A DNA stretch of 64,000 nt from Kribbella amoyensis (GCF_007828865.1 NZ_VIVK01000002.1:248001-312000); one strand, 5' to 3'; counted from the first letter of the stretch, positions 17,599-25,991 are shown. Notes: generated from the letters alone by a model not told the origin. Numbers and translations: made by a program.

Positions 17599-18336
17599 TC
17601 AGATCGGGCAGCCGTCCGGGCCGCAGGCGTCACCGTCGCCTGCGCCGTCCGGGCTGATCAGGGTGACCGGCTTGCGGTCCGCGTTCGCCCGGCGGAGCGC
17701 CTCGGCGAACACCTCGACCGGCTGCGCGCCGCTCACCCCGTACTTGTCGTCGATCACGAAGAACGGCACCCCGTTCGCGCCGTACGCGAGGGCCTGGGCC
17801 TGGTCGGTCGCCACCTCGTCCGCGTACTGCGTGCCCGCCAGTACCGCGGTGACGCGGTCCTCGGGGAGACCGGTCTCGGTCGCGAGCCGGGTCAGGGTGG
17901 CGTGGTCGCCGACCGGGAGGCCCTCGGTGAAGTACGCCTTCAGGAGGCGCTCCTTCAACCGGCCCTGGGTGTCGGCCGGAAGGTCACCGGACGCGCCGAG
18001 CTCGCGGGCCAGGTGGAGCAGTCGGTGCGCGTCGACGGTATTGGCCGCCTTCGCGTCCTCGAGCCGGAAGTCCAGGCCGTCCTCGGCGGCGACGGCGGTG
18101 ACCCGCTCGTTCGCCTGCAGCCCGAACTCGCGACCGCCACCGAACTTCTCGCCGAGCCGGGTGGCCAGGTCGCGCGGGTCGTCGTTGGTCGCCGACGGGT
18201 CGAGCTGGAAGCTGTGCCAGACGATCTCGGCCTTCTCACCGGCGTTGTCACCGGACTCGGCCAGGGCCTGTTCGAGCCGGCGCTTGCCGATGTAGCACCA
18301 GGGGCAGACGACGTCGGACCAGATATCGATGCGCAT
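17599..18336 (-). CDS. DsbA family oxidoreductase, FrnE-like
   Basis: A 245-residue cytosolic protein with a thioredoxin fold and helical insertion. The redox motif is CPWC (residues about 12-15 of MRIDIWSDVVCPWCYIGKRR) and the cis-proline region is GVPFFVID. The C-terminus holds two more cysteines (DACGPDGCPI). FrnE-like proteins isomerise or reduce thiols and are induced by oxidants. ATG 18336 is chosen because it starts the conserved domain and falls at the predicted transcription start of a SigR-type promoter; ATG 18342 and TTG 18348 are upstream alternatives. Confidence 0.88.
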   Translation of the reverse strand: MRIDIWSDVVCPWCYIGKRRLEQALAESGDNAGEKAEIVWHSFQLDPSATNDDPRDLATRLGEKFGGGREFGLQANERVTAVAAEDGLDFRLEDAKAANTVDAHRLLHLARELGASGDLPADTQGRLKERLLKAYFTEGLPVGDHATLTRLATETGLPEDRVTAVLAGTQYADEVATDQAQALAYGANGVPFFVIDDKYGVSGAQPVEVFAEALRRANADRKPVTLISPDGAGDGDACGPDGCPI

Positions 18337-18373
18337 GCTCATCGGCAACCGCTAGGCCGGCAGAGGTATTCCC
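18337..18373 (-). promoter_or_regulatory. SigR-type promoter of the DsbA-like gene
   Basis: On the minus strand GGGAAT (18373-18368) is followed after 18 bases by GTTG (18349-18346). This is the SigR consensus GGGAAT-N18-GTT of actinobacterial thiol-stress regulons. The implied transcription start falls on or next to ATG 18336, giving a leaderless mRNA. sigR itself lies in this window at 26.7 kb. Confidence 0.75.
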
Positions 18374-18377
18374 GCGC

Positions 18378-19637
18378 TCAACTACAACGGCGGACAGCGA
18401 GCAGCGCGTACGCCCGGGCGCAGTGCAGTACCTCACTCAACGCCACGTGCTCGTCGGTGGCGTGCGCGTACCGCACGTCGCCCGGACCGTACTGCAGCGT
18501 CGGTACCCCGGCCGCGGCGTACTGCCGCAGGTCCGACCCGTACGGCCCGCCCTTCACCTCGGGGACGACGGTCGTCCCCGCATCGGTGGCCGCCCGCAAC
18601 GTGTCGCCGAGCAACGGGTCGCCTTCCGGGAGCAGCCCGGACGCGAACACCCCACCGGGCCAGGTGACCTGCACCGGGTGATCGCGCAGCCAGTCGTCCT
18701 TGGCGCACGCCTCGGCGACCGTCTGCTCGAACACCTCGCGCGCCTCCTCGACCGGCTCGCCCAGCCGGACGCCGTACCGGCCCTCGGCAACCAGCAGGTC
18801 GGGCACGGTACTGGCCCAGTCGCCCGCGCGGATCGTGCCGATGGACAACGGGTTCGCCAGGTCGAGGTGCTGGAGCAGCGGATGCGGATCGCGGTTCCGG
18901 TCGGCCTCCAACGCGCGCAGGGCGGCGTGGACCGGCTCGAACTTCTCGATCGCGCTGACACCCCGGGTCCGGGTCGACCCGTGGGTGGCCAGCCCGCTCA
19001 GCTCCAGCCGGAAGGTGAGCGAGCCCGCGTTCGCCGGGATCACGCCGCCCGCGGTCGGTTCCGCGATCACGCAGGCCGCGCCGGTGTGTCCGCGTCGCAG
19101 CGTCGCGAACGTACCGAGTCCGCCGTCCTCCTCGCCGACCACGGTGTGCACCGCGAGCGGCCGGCGCAGAGTGATGCCGGCGGCAACGATCGCGGCGGTC
19201 GCGCCGAGGATCGCGGCCACCCCGCCCTTCATGTCGCAGCTGCCGCGGCCCCACATGATCCCGTCGCTGACCCGGGCCGCGAACGGATCGCCGTCGGGCC
19301 ACAACGCCAGGTCACCGGGCGGGACGACGTCGACGTGCCCGTTGAGGATCAGCCCCGGTGTCCCGGCCGGACCGAGCGTGCCGACACAGCCCCACGCCGC
19401 GGTCCGCTCGACCTCCATCCCGGGGAAGTCCGGATCGGCCGTGGTCCGGGCCAGGTCGATCTCCCAGTGGTCGACGGCGAGCCCGAGCGACCGCAGCCGG
19501 TCCGCACACCAGGCCTGGACCTCGGTCTCGCCGTCCGTTCCGTCCACGCTCGGGATCCGGACCAGCTCCCGCAACCGCTCGACGATCCACGGCTCGTCGA
19601 TCGCCGCCAGCACCGCGCGCTCCACTTCACCGGCCAT
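18378..19637 (-). CDS. M20 family metallopeptidase (ArgE/DapE/CPG2-type)
   Basis: A 419-residue dinuclear-zinc hydrolase. Ligand motifs are present in order: LNGHVDVVPPG (H, D), GRGSCDMKGGVAA (bridging D), VGEEDGG (general base E and ligand E), IAEPT, and a C-terminal YGPGDVRYAHATDEHV (H). It removes acyl or amino acid groups from small substrates, as in arginine, lysine or peptide metabolism; which one is not clear from sequence. The start is placed at ATG 19637; a GTG two codons upstream is also possible. It reads toward the DsbA-like gene, 41 bases away. Confidence 0.87.
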   Translation of the reverse strand: MAGEVERAVLAAIDEPWIVERLRELVRIPSVDGTDGETEVQAWCADRLRSLGLAVDHWEIDLARTTADPDFPGMEVERTAAWGCVGTLGPAGTPGLILNGHVDVVPPGDLALWPDGDPFAARVSDGIMWGRGSCDMKGGVAAILGATAAIVAAGITLRRPLAVHTVVGEEDGGLGTFATLRRGHTGAACVIAEPTAGGVIPANAGSLTFRLELSGLATHGSTRTRGVSAIEKFEPVHAALRALEADRNRDPHPLLQHLDLANPLSIGTIRAGDWASTVPDLLVAEGRYGVRLGEPVEEAREVFEQTVAEACAKDDWLRDHPVQVTWPGGVFASGLLPEGDPLLGDTLRAATDAGTTVVPEVKGGPYGSDLRQYAAAGVPTLQYGPGDVRYAHATDEHVALSEVLHCARAYALLAVRRCS

Positions 19638-19692
19638 GGGCACATCATCATCCAGCCGGTCGGACCACGCGATGCCAGGGCGGCGATCGGCC

Positions 19693-20982
19693 TTACGGGG
19701 TGAGCCGGTGCAGGTCCCGGGGGAACAGCGCGACCTCGCGGACGTTCTCGGCTCCGGTCAGCCTGGCCACGAAGCGTTCCAGCCCGATCGCGAACCCGCC
19801 GTGCGGTGGCATCCCGTGCCGGAACGCCTGCAGGTACGAGCTGTACGCCGGGTCCTCCGCGGACTCCCCCCGGGCCCGCAACGCGGCCACGTAGTCGCCG
19901 TACCGGTGCAGCCGCTGGCCGCCGGTGACCAGCTCGACCCCACGGAAGAGCAGGTCGAACGAGTTCGACCAGCGCGGGTCCGACGGCTGCGGGTGCGTGT
20001 AGAACGGCCGCTTCACCATCGGGTACCCCTCGACCGCGACGAACTCGCTGCCGTGTTCGCGCAGGGCCCACTCGCCGATCGCGCGTTCGTCGGCGGGGGA
20101 GAGGTCGGGCTCGTCCGGGTCCGCCCCGGCCAGCTTGAGCGCCTCGCTGAAGTGCAGCACCGGGACCTGTTCGGGGATCCCGGGCAGCTCCACGCCGAGC
20201 CGCTCCAACGCCCCGGCCGCCCTCGTCCCGACCGCCTCGAGCATGCCGGCGATGACGTCCCGCAGGACCGCCAGGACGTCCCGGTGGTCCTGGACGAACC
20301 CGAATTCCGCGTCCAGCGAGACGTACTCGGCGAGGTGCCGGACCGTGTCGTGCGGCTCCGCCCGGAACACCGGCCCGACCTCGTAGACGCGTTCGAACAC
20401 GCCGACCATCGTCTGCTTGTAGAACTGCGGCGACTGGGCCAGGTAGGCCGGGCCGCCGAAGTAGTCCAGCGCGAACACATTGGCGCCGGACTCGGTCGCG
20501 GTACCGACGATCTTCGGGGTCTGGATCTCGGTGAAGTCCAGCCCGTCGAGCGTCGCGCGGAACCCGTGCAGTGCGGCCGCGCCGACCTCCCAGCCGGCCC
20601 GGACCACGGGATGCCGCAACGTCACCGGCGCGTTGTCGAGCAGCACCGGCAGCCCGGAGTTCACGGTCGGCCGCCACAGCTCGATCGGCGGCGTGTGGGC
20701 CGGTTCGGTCAACGCCTCGATCACCGGGTCGACCAGCTCGGCACCGCCGGGAGCCTGCGGGTTGGCGGCGACCGTACCGGTCACCTGGACGACGGTCTCC
20801 TCGCCGAGTCCGTCCAGCTGGGCCAGGGTCCCGGGCGCCTTCACCACGACCTGGCTCAGGCCGGAACGGTCCCGCAGAACGAGGAAACTGACCGCGGCCA
20901 GTCGTCGTCTTCGATGGACCCAGCCGGCCACCGTCACGGTCTGGCCCACTGCTGAGGGGATCTCCTGGTTGAGAATTCGCAT
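19693..20982 (-). CDS. aspS: Aspartate--tRNA ligase of the archaeal/non-discriminating type
   Basis: A 429-residue class IIb synthetase: an N-terminal OB anticodon-binding domain (about residues 1-100, GWVHRRRRLAAVSFLVLRDRSG), then the catalytic core with motif 2 FRAEPHDTVRHLAEY and motif 3 GGFAIGLERFVARLTG. It lacks the GAD insertion of the roughly 590-residue bacterial AspRS, so it belongs to the short archaeal/eukaryal-like group. The ATG follows GGAGGTG by 9 bases. The upstream leader looks like a T-box that would couple its translation to uncharged tRNA-Asp. It is probably a second, inducible AspRS. Confidence 0.88.
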   Translation of the reverse strand: MRILNQEIPSAVGQTVTVAGWVHRRRRLAAVSFLVLRDRSGLSQVVVKAPGTLAQLDGLGEETVVQVTGTVAANPQAPGGAELVDPVIEALTEPAHTPPIELWRPTVNSGLPVLLDNAPVTLRHPVVRAGWEVGAAALHGFRATLDGLDFTEIQTPKIVGTATESGANVFALDYFGGPAYLAQSPQFYKQTMVGVFERVYEVGPVFRAEPHDTVRHLAEYVSLDAEFGFVQDHRDVLAVLRDVIAGMLEAVGTRAAGALERLGVELPGIPEQVPVLHFSEALKLAGADPDEPDLSPADERAIGEWALREHGSEFVAVEGYPMVKRPFYTHPQPSDPRWSNSFDLLFRGVELVTGGQRLHRYGDYVAALRARGESAEDPAYSSYLQAFRHGMPPHGGFAIGLERFVARLTGAENVREVALFPRDLHRLTP

Positions 20983-21160
20983 CGCTGTTGTCACCTCCGT
21001 CGGATTACTCGAACCCCGGAGGTGTGGGCGAAGGGGAATCTCGCGGTGCCACCACACCTTCACCGGACTGGCGACCAGCCCGGCCTCTTGTTGCCGCATC
21101 CGCTCGGGAGTGTCTTCACACCGGTCTGTGCGTCGCCTTCCCAGCTACCGGCGACTCTCT
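20983..21160 (-). ncRNA. T-box riboswitch leader of aspS, translational type
   Basis: The minus-strand leader carries the T-box bulge sequence GGTGGCACCGCG (21053-21042). Its UGGC matches the GCCA end of tRNA-Asp (discriminator G73). It sits in a helix formed by AGGTGTGG and CCACACCT. The alternative fold pairs CACCTCC (read from 21024-21018) with the aspS ribosome binding site GGAGGTG (20998-20992). The two helices share the CACCT segment and exclude each other. Upstream, a stem closed by GAGT/ACTC presents GAC, an Asp codon, at about 21112. No U-tract terminator is present, so control should be at translation. Confidence 0.75.
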
Positions 21161-21259
21161 CTGGCACAGGTGATCGGCGCTACTCGGTTCCGTCACCGCG
21201 AACGGGACCAGGGTAGGGCGCGCGCGTCAGCCGGGCAAAGCGAATACCCCGGCCTCGGC

Positions 21260-23521
21260 TCAGCGGCGCTTCTCGGCCGGCGGGATGACCACCTGGTCGG
21301 TGTCGAACCGGCCGGGCGTGATCGCCTTGACGGTGGCCGTGTTCGCCGGACCCGACCCCGGGCTCCACACCGTCCACTCCGAGTTGAACGGCTTGCGGTA
21401 GTTCTGGGTCGTGCAGGTGGCCCGGCGGATGTCGGTCGAGCGCGAGCAGATCCAGCCGTTGTCCAACGTGGAGACGAAAGCGAGGTGCTTGCCCCAGGAG
21501 ATCTCCAGCGTCACCGGCCCGGACACCCCGGACAGGGTGAGGAACCGGTTGTAGAGGAACGGGTTCGGGTCCTCGCCGGGCGTCGGGGTGACGATCCGCA
21601 GCAACGACTCGTCCTCCTGGACCGGGGCCAGGGTCTCGGTGTCGGTGTCGGTGACCACGCCCGCCTTGGCGGTCACCTGGTACGACCTCTCCGCCGCCGA
21701 ACCACCTTCCGGTACGGCGAAGTCGGCGGGCAGCGGAGCCGGCTCGGCGGGGTCGTCGGCCGTACAGGTGCGGGTGCTCTCCGTGCACTTCCAGCCGGCC
21801 GGTTTCGCCGCGATCGGCCAGTCCAGCGACCCGCCGTAAGAGAGCTGCAGGGTGACGCTGGAACGGTCGGTGCCAGGGGCAACGGTGAGGGTGCGCAGGT
21901 GCCGGTCCGGGTCGGGCCGGGTGGTGATCTTCAGCAGGTTCTCGTCGGTGCGCTCCGGCGCGGTCAGGGTCGCCGAGTCGCTGTCGTACAGCCGGCCCGA
22001 CTTCGCCGAGACGGTGAACGTCCGGTCCGCCGCCGAACCACCGGTCGGGGTGGCGAACGTGAACGGCAACTGCTGCGGCTTGGCCGGGTTCGTCGCCGTA
22101 CAGCGGCCGCTGCGTCCGTCGGCGCCCTTCTCACACGTCCAGCCCGGCGGGTTCCCGGCCAGCGGCCAGCGCAGCGCCGCGCCGTACGTGAGGCCGATGG
22201 TCACCGGCTTGGTGTTGTTCGCCGGGACCTTGAGGGTGATCAACCACTCCTCGCCCTCGTCGGCGGCGGCGCGGTCGACGATCGGGGCCCAGCCGATCGG
22301 TACCCCGCCGCCACTGCGCGGTGCGGTGATCGTCAGCAGGCCCTCGTCGAGGACCGGCGTGGTCGGCTCCGGCGGCGTCGGCCGGGGCGTCGGCGGCGTG
22401 GTCGGGGGCGTCGTCGGCCGCGAGGTGGGCGCCGCGGTCGGCTCCGGCTCGGGTGACGGCTGGGTGGGCTCGGGCTGCGTCGGCCTCGTGGTCGGCGGCT
22501 TGACCGTCGGCGGCTTCACCGTCGGGGGTTTCACCGTCGGCGGGTTCGGCGGCGGCTGGGTCGGCTGCTGCGACGGCGGGGTGTTGATCGCCGCCGGGGG
22601 CGTCTCGTTGCCGGTCAGCGCGAGCGCGGCGAGGACGGCGGCGACCGCGATCACGACGACCGTGCCGGCACCGACCGCGGTCCGCGTGCTGTTCTCGGTG
22701 GCCTTCTTCCAGCCGGTGACCAGGAAGCCGACGAACCCGGCCTTCGCGCCGGACGCGGCGGCCAGGTACCCGAGGCCGGCCGTACCGAGCAGCGCCGGGG
22801 CGAGCAGCGCCGGCAGCGCGCTGTTGACCTCGACGAGCTCGAGGTACACCGCGGTGCAGTGCGCGCACTCGTCCATGTGCTCGCGGACGTTGCGGTTCTC
22901 CCGCTTGGTTAGGCCGCCGCGGACGTACGCGCCGAGCCGCTCCGTGGTCCAGCGGCACCGGTCGCCGCCGACGTCGGTGAGGTGCTGCTGCAGGTACGCC
23001 TGGCGCAGACCTTCGCGGGCCCGGTACGCGAGTGCGGAGACGCCGTTCGCGGTCAGGCCGAGCAGCGGGGCGACCGCGGCCGGCTTCTCGCCCTCGACCT
23101 CGGTATGCCAGAGCACGGCCTGCCAGCGCTCGGGCAACGACGCGAACGCCTTCGCCGCGGCGCCGCTCTCGAACCCGGTCACCGTCGGGTCGTCGAACGT
23201 CTCGGGCTCCCGCTCGTAGGCCGCGATGTCGTCGGTGGTGGTGATCCGGCGGCCGGACCTGATCCGGTCCACGTGCACCCGGCGGACCGTGGTCAGCAGG
23301 TACGCCCGGAACGACACGTCCGGGCCGCCGCCGTTGCGGAGCGCGTCCAGCACCTTCGCGAACGCGTCACCGGCCAGGTCGTCGGCGTCGTTGGCCGGGA
23401 CCAGCTGGCGGGCCATCCGCTCGGCGGCGTGGTGATGGCGGGCGAAGAGTTCGCCGTACGCCTCGAGGTCGCCCGACCGCACGCGCGCGATGAGTTCCGC
23501 GTCGCTGGGGACGTCCTCCAT
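21260..23521 (-). CDS. ECF sigma factor fused to zinc-finger, membrane segment and extracellular repeats
   Basis: A 753-residue protein. Residues 1-165 are an ECF sigma factor: region 2 (ELFARHHHAAERMARQLVPANDADDLAGDAFAKV) and region 4 (SLPERWQAVLWHTEVEGEKPAAVAPLLGLTANGVSALAYRAREGLR). A zinc-finger anti-sigma-like segment follows (EHMDECAHC, near residue 220), then one membrane helix (about 283-305). Next comes a Pro/Thr-rich stalk with PPTVK repeats (about 320-400) and three related outside repeats of about 110 residues, each with a cysteine pair. This matches the ECF groups with large C-terminal extensions. The ATG has GGAGGAA 6 bases upstream. It should be a membrane-held sigma factor responding to an envelope signal. 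Confidence 0.85.
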   Translation of the reverse strand: MEDVPSDAELIARVRSGDLEAYGELFARHHHAAERMARQLVPANDADDLAGDAFAKVLDALRNGGGPDVSFRAYLLTTVRRVHVDRIRSGRRITTTDDIAAYEREPETFDDPTVTGFESGAAAKAFASLPERWQAVLWHTEVEGEKPAAVAPLLGLTANGVSALAYRAREGLRQAYLQQHLTDVGGDRCRWTTERLGAYVRGGLTKRENRNVREHMDECAHCTAVYLELVEVNSALPALLAPALLGTAGLGYLAAASGAKAGFVGFLVTGWKKATENSTRTAVGAGTVVVIAVAAVLAALALTGNETPPAAINTPPSQQPTQPPPNPPTVKPPTVKPPTVKPPTTRPTQPEPTQPSPEPEPTAAPTSRPTTPPTTPPTPRPTPPEPTTPVLDEGLLTITAPRSGGGVPIGWAPIVDRAAADEGEEWLITLKVPANNTKPVTIGLTYGAALRWPLAGNPPGWTCEKGADGRSGRCTATNPAKPQQLPFTFATPTGGSAADRTFTVSAKSGRLYDSDSATLTAPERTDENLLKITTRPDPDRHLRTLTVAPGTDRSSVTLQLSYGGSLDWPIAAKPAGWKCTESTRTCTADDPAEPAPLPADFAVPEGGSAAERSYQVTAKAGVVTDTDTETLAPVQEDESLLRIVTPTPGEDPNPFLYNRFLTLSGVSGPVTLEISWGKHLAFVSTLDNGWICSRSTDIRRATCTTQNYRKPFNSEWTVWSPGSGPANTATVKAITPGRFDTDQVVIPPAEKRR
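22494..22538. repeat. 15-bp tandem repeat encoding the PPTVK stalk
   Basis: Three near-identical 15-bp units (22494-22508, 22509-22523, 22524-22538) plus a degenerate fourth encode the repeated PPTVK of the sigma fusion protein's stalk. Copy number may vary between strains. Confidence 0.8.
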
Positions 23522-23612
23522 GCGTTGTTCCTCCGCTGTCGTCACCACTTCGTCACCGTCTGTCACTTCGTTGCCTCGGTCAAGACTCCCACGAGGTGAC
23601 GGGCGACCGCAC

Positions 23613-23693
23613 GTTTCATGACGGCACTTTTCTGACGAGGCGGACCGGTTCGGGGTTACGCGAAAAATTTCTCCGGAATCCGCGTCATGAAAC
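23613..23693. promoter_or_regulatory. Widely spaced 11-bp inverted repeat between the ECF fusion gene and the GGDEF-like gene
   Basis: GTTTCATGACG at 23613-23623 is repeated perfectly in inverted orientation at 23683-23693 with 59 bases between. The pair lies in the 250-bp divergent intergenic region. It may be two promoter elements read by the fused ECF sigma factor, or a regulator dyad. Confidence 0.5.
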
Positions 23694-23771
23694 CGCGGCC
23701 CGCCTGTCTCACCCCCAGAACGACGCTCCTGGCCGCCCGGTCGGGAGACGAAGGGACCACGAAGGAGGGTC

Positions 23772-24578
23772 ATGTCGCTGTACGCGGACATTCGTCGGCG
23801 GTTCGACTCGCTGCGGTCCCCGAACCTGGCGGGGTCGCCCGCCCGGGAGCGGCCGGGAGCGTCGTCCGGATCACCGTGCGGGCGGAGGGAGCCGCACGGC
23901 ACAGCTGGCACCGACCACAGCGCCTACCTCGCGATCGCCGAGGCGCTACGGGACGGAGCCGATGTCGTGCCTGCGAGTGACGAGGTCGGCCGCCAACTGG
24001 CGGAAGACGGAGTCTCGTTGCTCGAGGCACTTGATGGGCTGAGTGCGCTGTACCGCTCGATCGCCGGGGGCGAGCCGGCTTTCGCCGCGGTACGCGCACT
24101 CAGTTCCAGCTGGGCCGAGACGTCCCTCATCTACCTGCACTCACTGTCCTGCGAGGACCCGCTGACCGGGCTGTCCAGCCTGAAGCACCTGCGGTCCCGC
24201 CTCGGCGAGCTCTACCGGGAGGCCGATCACCGTGGAACCTCCGTCCCCGCGACCCACGCGCTGGTGGTGGTCGAGCCGCTCCACCCGGCCGGGACCGCAC
24301 CGTTCGACCGCGAACTCCGGCTCATCGACGTCGCGGAGTGCCTGCGGATCGTGTTCGCGGGCGGTGACGTACTGGGCCGCCTCGGCACACACCGCGCGGC
24401 GGCGCTCGTCCGCCGCGAGCCGAACCTGCCGGACCAGGTCGAGACGGTCCGAGCCCTGATCACCCAGTGGCGCCTCGACACCGAGGAGCCCCAACTGGCC
24501 CGCCTCTGGATCGAAGGCCTCCCCGGCACCGACCCGATGGCCACCCGCCTCCTGGACGAACTCTCCCGAGGCACCTGA
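23772..24578 (+). CDS. Degenerate GGDEF-domain protein
   Basis: A 268-residue soluble protein. The C-terminal half begins with SCEDPLTGLSSLKHLRSRLGELY (D near residue 129), the usual entry to a GGDEF diguanylate cyclase domain. At the place of the GG(D/E)EF active-site loop it reads LGRLGTHRAAALVRR, so the catalytic loop is gone. The N-terminal 120 residues are unassigned, with a disordered segment at 20-50. It cannot make c-di-GMP and may be a scaffold, a GTP sensor or a vestige. AGGAGGG precedes the ATG. It is divergent from the ECF fusion gene. Confidence 0.65.
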   Translation: MSLYADIRRRFDSLRSPNLAGSPARERPGASSGSPCGRREPHGTAGTDHSAYLAIAEALRDGADVVPASDEVGRQLAEDGVSLLEALDGLSALYRSIAGGEPAFAAVRALSSSWAETSLIYLHSLSCEDPLTGLSSLKHLRSRLGELYREADHRGTSVPATHALVVVEPLHPAGTAPFDRELRLIDVAECLRIVFAGGDVLGRLGTHRAAALVRREPNLPDQVETVRALITQWRLDTEEPQLARLWIEGLPGTDPMATRLLDELSRGT

Positions 24579-24585
24579 ACTGCGC

Positions 24586-24662
24586 CCGGGCGCCAACAGG
24601 GGGGCGCCCGGCCGCATCAGCAGGCGGCGGATCGCCTATCACGGGGTAGGCGATCCGCCGCC
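24586..24662 (+). terminator. Tandem terminator hairpins after the GGDEF-like gene
   Basis: Two hairpins follow the stop codon: a 9-bp stem (24586-24594 with 24603-24611) and a perfect 16-bp stem (24623-24638 with 24647-24662) around an 8-base loop. Neither has a T-run, as is usual in high-GC actinobacteria. Confidence 0.75.
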
Positions 24663-25118
24663 GCAACCTGCCCAGAAGCCGTTCAACCGCAACCGCCCGC
24701 GCGTGGCTGGGTACGCGACTGGCGGGGTGGGTTGAGGCAGGTACTTGTCGCCCGCAACAGACAGCCGAGGTGGTGGTCGCGGGCAGACGGCTTGGGCGGT
24801 TAGTTGTCATCCGCCCCGACCGACTCCCGCAGCTGGCTGCCAGCGGACGGGCCGGTGCTGTTGGTTGTCTTCTGCGGTGTACGGGCCGGGCAATTGGTTG
24901 CTCAGACGGACGACCTCTGTGGGTGCTTCGACCGGCTGCTCCACCGCTTCAGCACATCTCCAACCCCGCCCAGCACACCCCCGCGAGCTTGCTGGCGTAC
25001 CCAGCCAGCTGCGGCGGGTAGGTGCAGGCCCCCTCACCCGGCACCCCGCCTCACGGTACGAACTGCTGTGCAGGGCGACCGCCGGTCGACTGCGACGAGA
25101 ACTGTCGGTGGTCGTGGT
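24663..25118. other. Non-coding stretch, no gene recognised
   Basis: About 450 bases between the tandem hairpins and the SRAP gene promoter. Reading frames here lack codon bias and ribosome binding sites. A GTTG(T/C)-containing segment recurs loosely (about 24799, 24862, 24895), but I see no defined repeat or RNA family. Confidence 0.4.
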
Positions 25119-25124
25119 TAGGGT
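25119..25124 (+). promoter_or_regulatory. -10 element of a leaderless promoter for the SRAP gene
   Basis: TAGGGT lies exactly 7 bases before the ATG, with no ribosome binding site between, so the transcript should begin at the start codon. Confidence 0.6.
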
Positions 25125-25131
25125 GGCTTTC

Positions 25132-25935
25132 ATGTGTGGCAGATATGCGTCCAGCCGGGATCCTGCTGATCTTGTCGTCGAGTTCGAGATCGACGCCGGG
25201 AACGTGAAGGAGTCTGTGCAGGAGCTGCCGGACAACTACAACGTCGCGCCCACCGACCAGGTGGTCGCGGTGGTCGAGCGGAAGAACCGGGAGCAGCCCG
25301 ACGAGGTCGTGCGCAAGCTGACCACGGTGAAGTGGGGGCTGGTGCCGTCCTGGGCGAAGGATCCCTCGATCGGGAGCCGGCTGATCAACGCGCGGATGGA
25401 GACGGTCGCCGAGAAGCCCGCCTTCAAGAAGGCTTTCGCGGTCCGCCGCTGCATCCTGCCCGCCGACGGCTACTACGAGTGGTACGAGAGCGAGCAGAAG
25501 AACAAGAGCGGCAAACCCGTCAAACAGCCGTACTTCATCCGTCCGGCCGACGGCGGCGTGCTCGCGATGGCCGGGCTGTACGAGATCTGGCGTGACAAGA
25601 CGGTCGAGGACCCGGAGTCCGACGCTGCCTGGCTGTGGACCTGCACCGTGCTGACCACGTCCGCGACCGACGACCTCGGCCGGATCCACGACCGGATGCC
25701 GCTGCTGGTCGAGCCCGACCGGTACGACGCCTGGCTGGATCCGCTGTCGTCCGACCCGGACGAGCTGGTCGACCTGCTGATCCCCGCGGCGCCCGGCCGG
25801 CTCGAGGCGTACGCGGTGTCGAAGGCGGTCAGCTCGGTCAAGAACAACGGCCCCCACCTCGTCGACCCGCTGCCGCCCGACGGCGCCGATCCGGCCGACC
25901 GCCCCGACGAGCCGGAGGAGAAGACCCTCTTCTGA
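25132..25935 (+). CDS. SRAP domain protein (HMCES/YedK family), abasic-site DNA-protein crosslinker
   Basis: A 267-residue protein. The catalytic Cys is residue 2 (MCGRY) after removal of Met. The other active-site elements are the glutamate in DGYYEWYE and the histidine in GRIHDRMPLLV. The core also shows NVAPTDQ and WGLVPSWAKD. The family forms a thiazolidine link with abasic sites in single-stranded DNA and protects them during replication. The C-terminal 40 residues are an acidic, Pro-rich tail. The gene stands alone and appears leaderless. Confidence 0.92.
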   Translation: MCGRYASSRDPADLVVEFEIDAGNVKESVQELPDNYNVAPTDQVVAVVERKNREQPDEVVRKLTTVKWGLVPSWAKDPSIGSRLINARMETVAEKPAFKKAFAVRRCILPADGYYEWYESEQKNKSGKPVKQPYFIRPADGGVLAMAGLYEIWRDKTVEDPESDAAWLWTCTVLTTSATDDLGRIHDRMPLLVEPDRYDAWLDPLSSDPDELVDLLIPAAPGRLEAYAVSKAVSSVKNNGPHLVDPLPPDGADPADRPDEPEEKTLF

Positions 25936-25991
25936 CCCCGCCGGGCCACGCCGGGCGAGGTCGGCCGTTCGGAGTGTCCGGGAGTGACAGG

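Noticed and set aside
22494-22538. 15-bp tandem repeat as a mobile or CRISPR-like element
   Set aside because: The repeat is in frame inside the ECF fusion gene and simply encodes its PPTVK stalk.
24663-25118. Short frames in the 450-base gap before the SRAP gene
   Set aside because: They have no ribosome binding sites, poor codon usage and no recognisable product.
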